Below, piece after piece: positions 50,600 through 63,500 of a stretch of DNA of 64,000 nt. The notes below the pieces were generated by a model. The model saw only the letters and a program-made list of their open reading frames with translations. It ran no database searches and was not told the origin of the DNA. The position numbers and the translations under genes are program-made. How positions within the stretch are numbered: position 1 is the first letter of the stretch; each line of letters opens with the position of its first letter. This stretch comes from Lethocerus indicus (taxonomy: Eukaryota; Arthropoda; Insecta; Hemiptera; Belostomatidae): the NCBI GenBank assembly GCA_019843655.1, contig JACDQD010000005.1, positions 28,964,954 through 29,028,953 on the forward strand, written 5' to 3'.

Positions 50600-52110
50600 G
50601 GATTTCCTCGTTCGTGATCGGGCGGCATAATAAGCGGGTTGGCGGGCCGGCCAATTCGGGTAGGGAGAAGGGCTCCTTCGGCAGAACGAAGAACGTTTTC
50701 ACTCCAATCTCGTCTAAGAAACAAATTAGGGCCCTATCCTGGGCCTGGGGGTGGGCCGGTGTAGAGGGGAGGGGACCCATTAACCCCCGGCGACCCTTCG
50801 GGGGGTAATTATTAGTAATCGGCACAGACCGCAATGGAACACCGCCGGCCGGGCCCGAATAATTGGCGATGGCCTAACGGTGAAACTAATCTGTCATTAA
50901 CGATATTCCCACGGCGCCCAATTGACAATTGGAAAGGCATAGGCCGTGTTGTGTAATTGCCCTTACCGGCAGAGGCGAAAGGGCGGTGGCGAGGGGGAGG
51001 GGGTAAATCCACCTTCCAATTATACACGACTGATGGATTTGAACGGCGATTCGTTTAAAAAAACTATAAGCGAAACGGCGGAGGGTCGAAAGTTGAAACC
51101 CGCCGGGGAACAATTTGTAAATTGGAATAATTGTTTTCTCCAGAAATTAAACCACAATCATCGTCAATAATTCAAATTGAAGAATAATCGACGAATTATG
51201 CGAAACGTGCCCTTTTAGGGAATGGAACATTAGAAGAAGAAATTTAAGGTAAAATCTGGGGGGGGGTTAACTATGAATTGGAATTAGTGGAGCCTTATCG
51301 CCATTAGCCGGCAGAATGGCGACGAATTAGAAATATTCTGCTGTTAATAAATTTCACACCGGAAGAAACTACCGTAACATAATAATATAGTAACGCACAC
51401 TTACATTAGTTAATCGATCATTCTTAGAAAACTAACTGCGTAATCAGTACACTAAATCTAGAGCACATTAGCGTCCGCATTAGTAGCACTTACTCTTTGT
51501 TAGTATCCTATTTAGAGCAGAGAAGTGTGATTCAGCCCAATTTTTCATTTTCCGGTTCGAATCGGCCGTCCGATTCTTTATTTTCAAAAGCTAATCGCTC
51601 CCACCAACAAGGAATCAATAAAGAAATTAAACCGAATCGCAATCAGAGTGTCCGGGCGCTATTGGGCGCCGGGGCAGTAAGTTATGCTAGCGCTATAATT
51701 ACCATTTGTAAACTCGGCAATAATTTATTCGGAATGAAATCAACGGTTTGGGTCGTCCGGATTAAGACAGCCATCAGTTTGACTCGGTAATAGCAGGGAG
51801 GGGGGCCCCTAATTTCAAAGCGGCATTTTTCTTCCGCCCCGATTGAAACAGACCGCGCTAATGAATCAAACCGGGCGAGCCGACGCACGGAAGCCGGCGG
51901 AAGCCGGACACGACCACAACGATTGCGTTCTACAACGAAATTGGTTCTAATCTAAGCATCGTCTCTCTCTCTCTCTCTTCTCTCTCTGGACAGCTCCGAA
52001 ATCTAGACTATAAGAGTTGTCACGTAATTAAATACTAAATAGTTTATCCCTTCAGTTTACAACAACATAAATTCTAAGACCGCATGTTTCATGAAATACT
52101 TGCGGAGCCC

Positions 52111-52128
52111 TAGCAGTCGGTAGAGCAT
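52111..52128 (+). pseudogene. tRNA A-box-like fragment
   Basis: The 14 bases AGTCGGTAGAGCAT match the D-arm of typical tRNA-Lys genes, preceded by TAGC but lacking the TC that normally follows it. No B box (GGTTCRANNC) appears at the expected distance, and no acceptor or anticodon stem can be built. It could be a decayed tRNA, the head of a tRNA-derived SINE, or chance. Confidence 0.2.
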
Positions 52129-52526
52129 TTTCTGAACCGACCTCTTGATATATTTCACGACTCTTACCAAATTTGTAAACAAATGTTTGCGTACTTAATA
52201 TTTCCTGTACAAAGAAGGATTATTATTTATTTTTGAAAATTCTCGGACGCTCGTGAATTTATTTTTATGTTTGATCACGCTCTCTGGACCTTTTTGTCGG
52301 GGAAATCCGTACGCGGAGCCGGTTCGGGCGTGGAAATCGGAAACCTTTTGACGCTACTAGAAAATGCGGACTGAAAAGAGATGCGCGCGAGGTAGAAAGA
52401 TTATAATCGTGTAATGAGGGAGGTAGCTTCTGTAATTGGAGTGGGCCAAGACCTGAAGGGGATGGGGGGCGGCTGGAGGGACATTGTTATACAAGCGAAC
52501 CCCATAGTACTATAGCGAGTGGGGAG

Positions 52527-52560
52527 AACTATATATAAGCAGTAGGAAACTATATAAGCA
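52527..52560 (+). promoter_or_regulatory. tandem TATA-like duplication with downstream Inr match
   Basis: AACTATATATAAGCA (52527-52541) and AACTATATAAGCA (52548-52560) are near-identical copies 21 bp apart, each with a TATATAAG box. A TCAGTT initiator match lies at 52589-52594, about 40 bp after the second box, slightly farther than usual. The candidate hairpin at 52687 is about 95 bp downstream of that initiator. The motifs are visible; promoter use is inference. Confidence 0.2.
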
Positions 52561-52686
52561 ACGAAGTATGCAAACAGAAATGGAACTTTCAGTTTCCAGA
52601 ATAATCACTCTTAATCTGCTGTTGTAAAATTCCTGTCTTTTGCATTTCATTACATTGGTTCTTCATATTCAATGGGCCGGTTAAAT

Positions 52687-52740
52687 ATAGCATAGTTGCG
52701 CGTATTCAATACGAGTCGATAACTAGAGCAACTGTGCTAT
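52687..52740 (+). ncRNA. candidate hairpin RNA
   Basis: ATAGCATAGTTGC (52687-52699) pairs with GCAACTGTGCTAT (52728-52740) over 13 bp with one T-G wobble and no gaps. The loop is 28 nt and itself contains the near-palindrome CGTATT-C-AATACG (52701-52713). The stem is shorter than the 46.9-kb candidate and does not extend clearly at its base, so a microRNA precursor is less likely. A structured RNA or cruciform element is possible. Confidence 0.25.
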
Positions 52741-54450
52741 CGAAGAAATTATTCATTTCCTTATTGAAATGTGAAAGGAACGGAGGATGGAAAAAATTCG
52801 TAAATACTCGCGGTTTCAGCACTCACAATCAGAATCTGTCTGTAGCCTCATACTCACGCAGTAGCAGTTTTATATATATTTTTTCTATACTGAATTATTA
52901 ACGCACTATGAACTTTTTAATCCATACACTTTCACCATTTCAATGTTCCTTATGCAATTGATTGCTTCGAACATTGACAGCAATACAGAGTTGGGTAACC
53001 CGTTGGAAATAAAAAGTAGTAACGTTTATAATGAAATTGCAAACGAGAAAGAAAGAAAACGGTTTTCTTTTTAATTATTTCCAGGTCGACAAAATAATAG
53101 TAATATCTGGTACTGAGTTAGTAAAATAAAGACATAAATTGCGCTGTAACGAACGTAAACTGGGTAGCGGTCTATTCATATTCGGTACAGCGGTTAAAAT
53201 TAATCACAAATCTGGTAAATAAACTTCCTACTTTCATTGTCTTCAGTTATATATTAATTACACTAAACGAAATGTTTAGAAAAAGTCGATTAATGCAATA
53301 TTTTCGAAAATATTTATCAAAATATAAAATAGTCCAGCTATCATTCAACAGAAGATCAATTCCACAGCGGACGTGCAGAAATTCAACGATATTCAACTCA
53401 AGCGTATGAACGCCAATTGTTACATAAACGTAATATTTCGTAACGAATAATAATGTGTTCTTAATAATCCCATAAATTGTCCTGTAACGTAAAATTCGAA
53501 TCGCCCTAAACGCGTAATAAATAGTGGCACAGAGTTAATTGCTAAACACTGGTCCATTAACTTATTTCCGACGGCAACATTGCAAAAACAGAAGCGTATT
53601 AGCATATTTTCACGTAATGGTCGTGGAAGAAAACCGAAGACAGAATGTAAAATGAAAATAAAAAAAGAAGACGGGAGGTAAAAAAGGAAGGGGAGAGAGA
53701 AAAAAATTAGCAATATTTTGTATAATTTATGCCTAGGTAGAGTCACGATGACGGAGCTCAATAAAAGCGGCATTTACGAGGCCCCAGGGCCGGAATCGGG
53801 ACCATTCAATCTCGTTAGTCAAAGAAGAGTAGCCGAGGATAAAATGAAGAAGAGGTAGGTGCCAAGTTTTTCCGTCCAATGCTAAACTGATTACCGACAC
53901 TTTCACACTGAGGAGCTTCACTCCAATAGAGGGGACTTATGCAACAGTCTTAAGACAGACGGGGCGGACCAAATTCCATTAGTCGACAGATCGTTCGGCT
54001 AAATATACAACGGGAAATAAGTCGGGATGATGATGATGACTCGTTATTTTAATCGGGTTAGGCGGCTCGAAAAATATAACAGAGGTGTAAAATACGTAAT
54101 GGAGGGCGGAGGGAAAAAATATATATATATACAGAAGGAAAGAAATGCGCTGTTGTCACGAACCGAGCCAAGAAAACGGCGGAATCCTATATTTTATATC
54201 CTATTGAATTTGGTGTTGAAAACATGAACGCGACTAAAACTGTGGACGAGGAGAAATACCGGGATATTTCGAACAATTTTTTCAGTCTAAAAGGCAAACA
54301 AAATCACCGGCGAGTCACCCGGGGTGTAATCGCTTCTTTACAGACAGCCGATAACGCCTACGTATTTTACAGGATTGTAACTGTAAAAGTGCAGACAGGT
54401 CCCTACTGGGTATACCTGATGACTTATCAATCTAATGAGAAAAGCGAAAG

Positions 54451-54634
<184 letters not shown>

Positions 54635-56053
54635 CACAAGATCCGAGGGTATTCAAAACCCTGGCAGATCACCAAGACAGTTATTCACGACGTAGTTCTA
54701 TTCTTGTATTATAGAACTTTAGGTACTACTTCAGATCATAAATTGGTTCATGTTAAATAGAACAATGCTTCGTATCAACTTATACAGTCTATTTCCCAGT
54801 CATAACTAATAAATAATTAATGATGCGCGATATAATAGAATTAAACATTGTAACGTCTATTTTTTCGTTGATAATTCAAGGACACTTTCCTGTTTTTTAT
54901 AAATACGTCATTATATAAATGTCATCATTAGCCGTATGTGAAAAACAATTGGAATTTGAAATATGTAAGTTACAGTCGTAGAGTGTTCTCCTACAGGAGA
55001 TTGACTCGTCGATTCGGTCGTATCCGAAATTCCACGCAGCGATTAGAGCCGATACCTTTTCCGGACTGGAGATTCAAAAAGACCCCCTTTCTGAAAATGA
55101 AGCGGTCTTCGAGGACACCTGTTCGGACCGGGCGGTACAACGTGTTAAACCGACTACACGACCTTCGAGGGAGCTAACACCGCCCGATTTCCATACTGAG
55201 AGCCTTAGCCGGCCCCAGAAACGGGGTGGGTTTCCTCATTAAAATGGTCAAAGTGGCCGATGGGTCCGCCCTAATGACTACCGCCTAAATCCGTGTAAGG
55301 TAGAAGAAGAAGTGGAGGAGGAGGCGGGCGGAGGGGACACGGCCGGAGGAAGGAACGTTGATTAGTCGGCCGCTAGTCTCGGGACGGCTGAATTAATCCA
55401 GATTTACGAGTCGCCTAGGTCAGGGGTACAACCGGGTACCCGTCCAAATCACCCGTTGGGAGAATACGGCCCACTCCAAATGGAGAAAACGATTTCAATC
55501 TCTCCCAGTAATTAAATGCATTGCAACTTAACGTGCCAGCGCGCTTTCAATAAACTACACACATTCTATCCCCCGACTGATTCAATTAACCCGAGATATA
55601 AATAAAAACATACGCTATCATTAATCCATCATCGTCATCGTGTGGATTTTTAAGTTTCACTATGAAATTCCTTTCCTACATACACGAATTGAATATGTAA
55701 TAAACAAATATTATTGTCAATTAACACAAAGCACATTTAGATAGTGTATACAATGAAATTGCAAAGACAAATCATACAGTCGCTATCCTTCCGAAAGAAA
55801 TAATTCGGAACCCCCATAAAACGGATCCGATTGAGCACTTAGGACTAATCCGTTGATGAATCGAAATTTGAAATGATCGATATCCCAAAACGTAAATTGG
55901 AAAGTTGAAGACCGCCGCGTAGATTATCAATTTATATATTCCGAATTTTCCGTTTCGTTCGTCTAATGAATGAGCATAATTTTAGTCGAAATTATTCAAA
56001 AGGGATCGTTCGAGAGAGGCGTGACAGATGTGGCGGCGTCCCAAAAGAATTTA

Positions 56054-56098
56054 CAACTACCACTACTACTCCTACTACTACTACTATTATACTACTAC
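56054..56098. repeat. (CTA)n trinucleotide repeat
   Basis: About 45 bp of imperfect CTA/ACT units with CCT, CCA and TTAT interruptions. Confidence 0.9.
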
Positions 56099-56121
56099 AT
56101 TAATTTAAAGCGGAGGAGAAA

Positions 56122-56141
56122 CAGATAGATAGATAGATAGA
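56122..56141. repeat. (GATA)n tetranucleotide repeat
   Basis: About five GATA units are followed by GAGAGGGAGTGAGTGAGAG. GATA tracts also match GATA-factor cores, but four or five clean units read best as a simple repeat. Confidence 0.88.
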
Positions 56142-57930
56142 GAGGGAGTGAGTGAGAGCGAGGGAGAGAATGAGGGGGGTGGGGAAACGGACAAAGCCGA
56201 ATAACAAAATCGAAGACAATGCGAGAGCGACCGCCATAAATAAGCCTCTTAGGGGGTCAATAAAAACTGAAATTGAATAGAAAAAATATTTAATCCGACG
56301 CATTAATATTTATGCGGGGACTGGGGAGGATTTATGGCCGTTTGTAGGGAATTTCCGAGTTTTTGAAATTCGACGACTCCCAGAAGAATGGGCGACGAGT
56401 CGAGCCCGTGCGAAAATTGTGAAATTGATACGTTCCAAGCAGAATTGAATTGAGGGCCCGTTCGGTTTTATGCCTCCCCTCTATAAAAAGGTCGCCGCTC
56501 CTTTTCAGTTTCAGAGGGGAAAAGGAGCAGAATTTTTACTCCATTCACTAAAATCTTTTCTTTCCTTCTTACTTTTTTATTTTTTTTTGAATCGGATTAA
56601 CTTGAATGTAACATCGTGCCCGGAGATCCACCCTACTGAGGGGCGTGGTTTTCAAATTAAATACGATTTTTATGTCTACAGAATAAAAAAAAAATTGTGA
56701 AGCCTGCAGTAAATCGTGAAAGCTAAACGCTCCCCCATTTGAATTTTATGAAAGTCTATATTTTCACGTAAAGCACTCCCGACTGTCGGATTAGGCGCGA
56801 ATGGAATCGTGATCTCTAACGCTGAAGGAAAACAAATTTTCCTAATGGGCTCGAGAATTTACTCGCTTGCAGTTACAGGGCTTTGCAGAAGGAAAGGCTT
56901 AAAACTGTTTTGTAAATATTGTTCAATAAGGCAATAGAGTCAAATCGAATGCATCTCCTTTCAAAATTCCCATCGTGCGAACGTTGTTATATATCGTTCA
57001 TTTCAGGAAACAGGATTCTACGCTCAATCAGCGTCACCGTGGGTAAAAGTTATGACGAAAGAATAAATAAAACATAGGTACGCATAGTTAGTTATTTGAT
57101 GCATCTTTTACATAACTCCTGCACCTCAACGATAACTTGGGGTTAGTAACGTGCTATCTCATAATCAACTCAAATTTCAGGCAATATATTAAATTCTTCT
57201 GGGTCAGCATTGTTCTGAGCGATGACTCGATTGTTGATGGACGATAACAAATCAAATTTTTATTTATTGATTTCATCCCGTTATTAAAAGTCCTTCCGAC
57301 ACTCAATCCGTTCTCTGCTTCAATTTTCCGCGAGGTGAAAGAAAACAAAAAATCCGCACTCGCTAAAGAGGACTCTCCCCTAACCGATTTGGGTTTTGCA
57401 GGGGTTTGAGCTTGGGGGGGGGCCCGTTTAGCCAAAAGGTAATCTGGTTTGTTACGCTTCATTTGGGGCCCGACCGGAGGGGCGCCCCTACCTGAGGAGC
57501 CCCTGTCTCTGTCCCCGCGCGAACACAACAACAAAAGGAAGATCGGCGCGGTATCCGATCGATGCGGAGGGGGCCGACGACGACAAGCACAGAGAGGAGA
57601 CGGACGGCGAACCCCTTCGGGCTTGACGCGCCGTTAACACACCGGAGCGCCCGATGTATTTTACCAATTAGCGTCGTATTGTAGTCCCCGGTAACCGTAT
57701 TGGGGCGGCGAACAGCGAGCTCGAAATATGGGGAGAGTCTACGACTTAGCCGGCCCTAGAAACTGTTTTTTATTTCTTTTTTTTTTGTGGCCCCCACCCG
57801 ACCCCAGGGGTGGCCACTGTGCGGATAACGGCGATACTCGTGAGTACCTCGCGCCGATCGGAAATAACGTTCCTTTCAATACTTATGTGTGGCGGATCGT
57901 CCGCATTTATTTATTTCATGACTCGACAGA

Positions 57931-58170
57931 ATGGTACATTTGTTGGGAATACTTCTTGTATTTCCCACGATTAATGGATTCAATGCCCCTTCGAAAGGAA
58001 AACTAACTATCAGACGAAACGATAAAAAGACAAATCAAAATTTTCTAGAGGAAAACCTAAACCTCGGTTGCAGATCATTCTGCAATAGCTCGAATATGTA
58101 TACTAAATTTACCCTATTACATATAATTTCCTATGGAACATCTTCGCATCTGCGACCTGAACGAATTTGA
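57931..58170 (+). CDS. doubtful small secreted-type peptide frame
   Basis: This 79-codon frame starts with ATG in a favourable context (A at -3, G at +4). Its N-terminus, MVHLLGILLVFPTINGFNA, has a short hydrophobic core (about residues 4-11) ending in a possible signal-peptidase site after Ala19. Then come basic pairs (Arg-Arg near residue 29, Lys-Lys near 33) and two cysteines (about 48 and 52). That layout is seen in small secreted or peptide precursors. I recognise no family, and a frame of this size is expected often by chance here. It overlaps another unrelated frame at 57728-58006. Confidence 0.12.
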   Translation: MVHLLGILLVFPTINGFNAPSKGKLTIRRNDKKTNQNFLEENLNLGCRSFCNSSNMYTKFTLLHIISYGTSSHLRPERI

Positions 58171-59180
58171 CGATAGGAATTCCAAAATTGTTTCAGTTGG
58201 CAACAAATTAAACAGAGACAGTTTGATTCAGTTAAGCACAATTCCATAGCATCGTGTCTTTTTAGCACTTGTAAAATAACTTCATTTTCATTTACAATAA
58301 GCTCCACAGCATGCGAATACGTTTTCGTAGGTCATATTAATTAATTTACACCGTTTACTTTCGGAGTGGTTTTCTGAATATCCGCTTTCTAAAGCCCTCG
58401 GCGGTAATCATATACCGGAAGCCCCTGCAGTACCAGAGGACGTGTGTTCACCGCAGGCTCCCGACCGGAGGAAAGAATAAAGTAGACCCGAAGAAATAAA
58501 TAACCCCCATCCCGTGGGAGAAGGGCAGGGACGTTTCAATAGGGATTTCCTACGCCTCGAGACACAGGAAAGAGGTAAATTGCATTCAACGATCAAACCG
58601 AATGAATATACCGCCGATACGGTAATGGCCGCTGCGAGCCGTTATTACACAGTTATTAGTTGTGTCCGAAAGATAAATGTTAATTTCCTATCGCCGGGGC
58701 TTTCTATTTCTGGAGAGGCTCGGAGCCTTTGACCAGACGAGCGGGGGAGTCGGAGTTGCGCCACAATCGGTTTAACGCGTTGCGCAAAAGAAAAGTGAAA
58801 AATTATTGGGGACGAACAGGCGGCACACAATCGGAGAATATCTGGGCCTCCTAATTCAATCCAAATTAGAAACTGGCTAATGAAATTCCGCCATTTTATA
58901 ATCTCAAGAATATTTTTGGTACTATCAGTATAATCAAAGCTGAACCTCTATTCGAGCGAACAATGACATCAGAATTTCGACAGAAGGTATCATCCACATG
59001 GTAGAACAAATATAATCCCAAATGCAATCATGTTGAAAAGGAACTTCATCAGTCTTCATCATGTTCAATGATTTATTACACCTACTAAACAGATTTTAAA
59101 AAATCCTCGCAGTTCGTATTTTCAATCTTGGCTGAATTAGGATTCGTACTGAGCCGAAGGCAGTGGTAAGGGTAAGAGAG

Positions 59181-59234
59181 TGGCTGAACGGGTTCAACTA
59201 AAGGACATGGCGTTAAAAGGAAATCTTCGAATCC
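59181..59234 (+). pseudogene. tRNA A-box/B-box-like pair
   Basis: TGGCTGAACGGG (59181-59192) fits the RNA polymerase III A-box pattern TRGYNNANNGG. TCTTCGAATCC (59224-59234) fits most of the B box GGTTCGAATCC. The 43-nt spacing is normal for a tRNA. However, the T stem and acceptor stem do not pair, so it is not a functional tRNA. It may be a decayed tRNA or a tRNA-derived SINE head. A chance match is also possible. Confidence 0.22.
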
Positions 59235-59400
59235 AATTTTTAACCGCATGCCTCAAGTTTCCAATATTGTGTTGAAAAGTGAAAATATGAACAAAGAAAA
59301 CAATTCGTTGTTCTTACCTAAGTCTAGAACACGTCCGCCGACGCTTAGTTCCAGCACTAGTTCTAGTTTTCAATTCGGGCATCGGGATGGGATAAAATAA

Positions 59401-60560
59401 ATGAAAAAAAAATAAAATAAAAAAAATCATAAATGTTACAAGCTCATTTATTGGCAACATATTTATATGTTCATGGGAGAATCACTATCAAAATTTAATT
59501 AACAATATATATATATATATATAATAAAGGCCCGGAGCCCGCGATTCGGGACTACGCTGCCCAATTGGTTTCTTTAATACAGCTTTATACAACGAAGCAA
59601 ATAACAAAAACTATCGTATATATATATTTAACATATATATATTTATAAAAAATACTTTCACTTTCTTCTACACTATATTCAATTATAAACAGAAAATAAA
59701 GATTCATCTCATTAACTATTCTGACAAAAACTATGCGTATATATATATATAATTTATATAACATTAGGATAGGAACATGATCGAACGCATATGCGTGGTA
59801 CTAACAGCTAAATAAATACACATTTTTAAAATCTACTAGATTACATATATAAATATATACGCTAACTTTCAGTTACTTTCAGAATATATATAAATTACAC
59901 GATACGAATTTTCCTTCTGACTGTATCTTATAGAAACAAAGGAAAAATCTGTTATATATTTCTTTTAATATTTTTGTTTCGAGAATACGGTCTCTTATCC
60001 GTTCGGGATTTTGTTGGTTTGCCCCAGGGCGTCCCGGCGGGGTTATATACCTAAAAAATCGAAAAAATAAAATAAATTAGAAACAAAAATAAAAAAAATT
60101 TAAGAAAAAATTAAACAAAAATGAAAGTGAAATTATAAAAGAATAAAATATAAGAAAACAGCAAAAGAATATAGGGCTCCGTTCTGATGGAAACTCCTTG
60201 GCATGCGATTAAAAAACTAAAATAAATAATATAGTATTTATTATTACTAATTAATATAAAAAAAAGTGAAAAAAATTGGGAAAGGATAGGGAAAATGGGA
60301 GCGATGAATCCTTTAATTATAAACTTAGTGAACTTTAAAATAAAATCGCGGGTAAAGGATCCCTGTAATCGCAACTCCATACGGGCCTGCCTCATAACTG
60401 ATGAAAAAATATAGACCGGGGGGGCGGGTTTGTTCACAACACGGTAGAATTCTAGATTTCTTATATCCCTCAGATAATGAATCTGCAATCTTCCCTAGCC
60501 TTCTCTGCCTTAAAAATCCGTCCTAAAAGATCCATGCTAAAATAAAACTCTACCCTCTCG
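59401..60560. other. sharply AT-rich block
   Basis: The base composition shifts abruptly: A runs on the plus strand, a (TA)n tract at 59503-59524, smaller TATATATA tracts near 59617, 59632 and 59734, and many AATAAA/AAATAA strings. A GC-rich island (about 59526-59560, and CCCAGGGCGTCCCGGCGGGG near 60022) interrupts it. The 125-codon minus-strand frame at 60111-60488 is Phe/Ile/Tyr-rich, as expected of AT-rich DNA. The block could be a 3' untranslated region, an intron or plain intergenic sequence; no adjoining exon is visible. Confidence 0.6.
59503..59524. repeat. (TA)n microsatellite
   Basis: About 22 bp of alternating AT, the longest TA tract in the window. Confidence 0.95.
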
Positions 60561-63500
60561 AGCGCAACGCTAAACCTGAATCTTGCAATATCGACTGGAA
60601 AAATAATATACTGCCGACAAGAACTCCACACTTCAGCAGAACACTTCGGTTATCCGCCCGCATTGTAAAATGTCGCGGCTTCGCCTTCGTTCCAGACAGC
60701 ATCGAAATAAATCAACATATTAAACAACATTTCCACAGATTATCGGATATAACAGTAATAATAATAAATTGTTGCACCCTTAGCCCATGCATAAGCGAGA
60801 AAGCTGTGAGTATATGCCGCCCACAACAAGGCCCACCACATAAAAAAAAGTATGTAACCGTTAAATGTAGGCTTGTTAACCAATTGTTTTTGTTAAAACT
60901 GTTTATGCATACAAAACATTGATTCAAACCGCGGTTTAATTTTTTACTCAACGGACAAATACACCATCGACCCTTTTATCAGACAGACACCGCACATTGG
61001 AAACCGACAGCACAAACATAAAATTAAGCTTGTTGTTGTAGTGTAAAATTTATTGTCTATGAGTCTATTAACGATGTGTAAGGATTGTGTTACTCGTAAT
61101 TACAAGAAAGGGACGATCTGAGAGCAGTTTGTCTCTTTACACAACCGGCATATCCAGCGTTTGTTTTAGTTTTCTCTCACGGGATGTCTGTCGTATTAAC
61201 GTTATTTAATATATTATGTCCCTGGAAGGAGGGTAATGTGAGGAGAACCGGGAGTTTAGTGTAGGATATGCATAGGTATGCATGCGAGTTAGGCACAACC
61301 GGAGCGGGAACAACCGGTTTCATCATTCTGTTTCCATAAAGTTGATATTTTCCATGTCTCCGATTTGCATAGGCGTCGCTAATATAAGACGGTGAGGTGA
61401 CCCCCCCCCCAGTCAAGTAAACCGGCAGCAAACGCTTTAATTATAAGTGAACTATTATTCGGGAGCGGTTTCGGGATAGTCTGCTTTTAAATAACTCTTT
61501 TCCCTTTATTTTCTGCACTCTAAAAAACCGCCTCTAATAATAGAACCCGGCCTAGCCGTTCCCCCTAAGCAGTTTTAAATCAAGTCAACGTTTTGTTCGA
61601 GGTTTATAGAGAACAGAGTTTAAGCCACTGGTCAAAAAACAGCCCGCTGCGAGTAACTCCGGAAAAATTGCGTTAAAGTTGAATTTACTATTTCAATGTA
61701 CTCGTAAAAACCGTATTTAGTAAGACAGATGTTTGCATTCTAAAGCATAACTTTGCTGTGATTGACCCTACTGTAATGTGCCCGTTTTCAAAAACCGACT
61801 GCGACAATTCTTGCACTCCTCGCGTCCCACACAACCCGAAACACAATAACTAACTGTAAATTGTCCCTTTTCTGTATAAAATGGGAAGGCCACCCCCGAC
61901 CTCACTCACCGTCGCACTACGAGAGATATCCGCTGATATTAAATCTCATCCCAGTCATTCCCAAAGCAGCTACTGGCTTTTTCCGCCAACAACAATAACA
62001 CCGGTTTTCCATAATCGCATTTTTCTCTTCCGCCGAATAACAATAAACTGTTTGAATATACGTCGGAGAAAAGCCACCGGTGAAAACGGGAATTTTCTAT
62101 TGAGCACCGAGGAGGAGAGGATTCGCTACGACCCGTACCGTCAGCGATACCCGCCCAGATCGGACAATACCGGCAGGAAAGCTACACCGGTCAGCTCTTT
62201 TTCTTCCCTTTCGTTTAGGCATCCGAGAACTATTAAAGAAATCCGTAGGCGCCCTTTATTGAACGAAATTTCCCCGTTACCGACGACGGGGACCTCTAAA
62301 CAATTATAGCGAAAGATAAAATCGCGTGATAAATATTGCATAGAGTTTGGAGTTGCAGCGAAATACAGTCCCACATTGTTTTTCCAGTTGAGTAAAAGGA
62401 AAAGGCTTATTAAAACGGCGGAGGGGCATCAATCAAATCCCGCGCAGTGTCCAGGTTAATTTATCGCAATTAAAACTAATCGTAGGAGGATTGAATAAAA
62501 ACGACGATTTCCTGACGTTCTTCAGAAAGAAGCAAAAAACTAAACATTTTGAGATGAAAACGTGGGGCAAAATTGCCCCCCCCCTCTCCACCCGCTTTTC
62601 TAATAACCGTTGTGCAAACGGGCCGGGGCGATTAATCGACATCGTCGGTTCAAACGAGTAGTTTCTGCGGAAACGATATACTTTGGGAAAAGGTCGCGGC
62701 GTGAAAGCCCCCCCCAAAAAACAATAAAATCCCAACTCTATTAATGACTAGCTAAGGATAGGCCTAAGTGACAATCGGACGCCAATTACCGCATTACGTC
62801 CATTTATAAAATCCCAACTGGAGAAAAAACTCAGCTGCAAAAGCGGGGCGAATGCGATAAATATGAAACCTGCAGCAGGATCATTTATTATATAAATACG
62901 AATTTAAACATGAATTAAAAGAAAAACGCCTGTAAAATGTAGAATTTTGAAAAAGTATTTTGAGCGTTTTAAATTCAATAGTATTAATAATGTTTTGTTT
63001 AGCAAAAATCGAAGCTAAATATCTATTTAATGTTATTAATCTTCGATTAGCTGGTTGGTACAGAATAGTGCTATATGTTGGAATGCATTCAATGACCCAA
63101 AGAACGTCAGTACAGTTTTTGATCGATAATTCATACAATGGGAAAAATGTCGGATACATTTCCTAAACCGAGTTGCATTAAGTAAGGAAGGGAATCGAAT
63201 TTTATGCGGGGGTGAACCGATCCCCCGGAGGCGGGCTGCGCTTTTTTTATGTTAAGGACGGAAATAAATTAGAGGAGGCCCCCGGGGTGGATGTCGGGGG
63301 CGCGGGATTAGTTATTTTTTTTCCTCTACGCCGCCCCTATCCCCCGAGCGGTACAGACAAAAGCCTAGAAGGAGGTGAATCATGGCCATTATTTGGCGAG
63401 GGGCCTCCTTAATGGGCCGCATTTATGAGACATACCCCCCCACTACTTCTAAACAACCAACCGGAATCGCGGCCCCCACCCATTGAAAAGTCCTACCCCC

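Larger units (their letters stand above)
50600..54450. other. gene-less unique sequence
   Basis: No gene is recognised. About 50.6-51.0 kb is GC-rich; about 52.0-54.0 kb is AT-richer. A small CT tract lies at 51961-51988. A tRNA-like D-arm fragment at 52111-52128, a duplicated TATA-like motif at 52527-52560, a hairpin at 52687-52740 and (ATG)n at 54026-54039 are the notable items. Confidence 0.6.

Noticed and set aside
51553..51563. GGTTCGAATCG, like a tRNA B box
   Set aside because: The T stem does not pair, and I did not find a tRNA body around it.
53420..53773. 117-codon hydrophobic minus-strand frame suggesting a membrane protein
   Set aside because: AT-rich DNA encodes Phe/Leu/Ile by composition. 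There is no family signature or regular transmembrane spacing.
59040..59060. AGGAACTTCAT, matching part of miR-276
   Set aside because: The match stops after 11 bases and no complementary 5' arm lies upstream.
61881..62309. 142-codon plus-strand frame starting in a TATAAAATGG context
   Set aside because: No domain or conserved motif is seen. The apparent TATA box overlaps the start codon and would not be a promoter for it.
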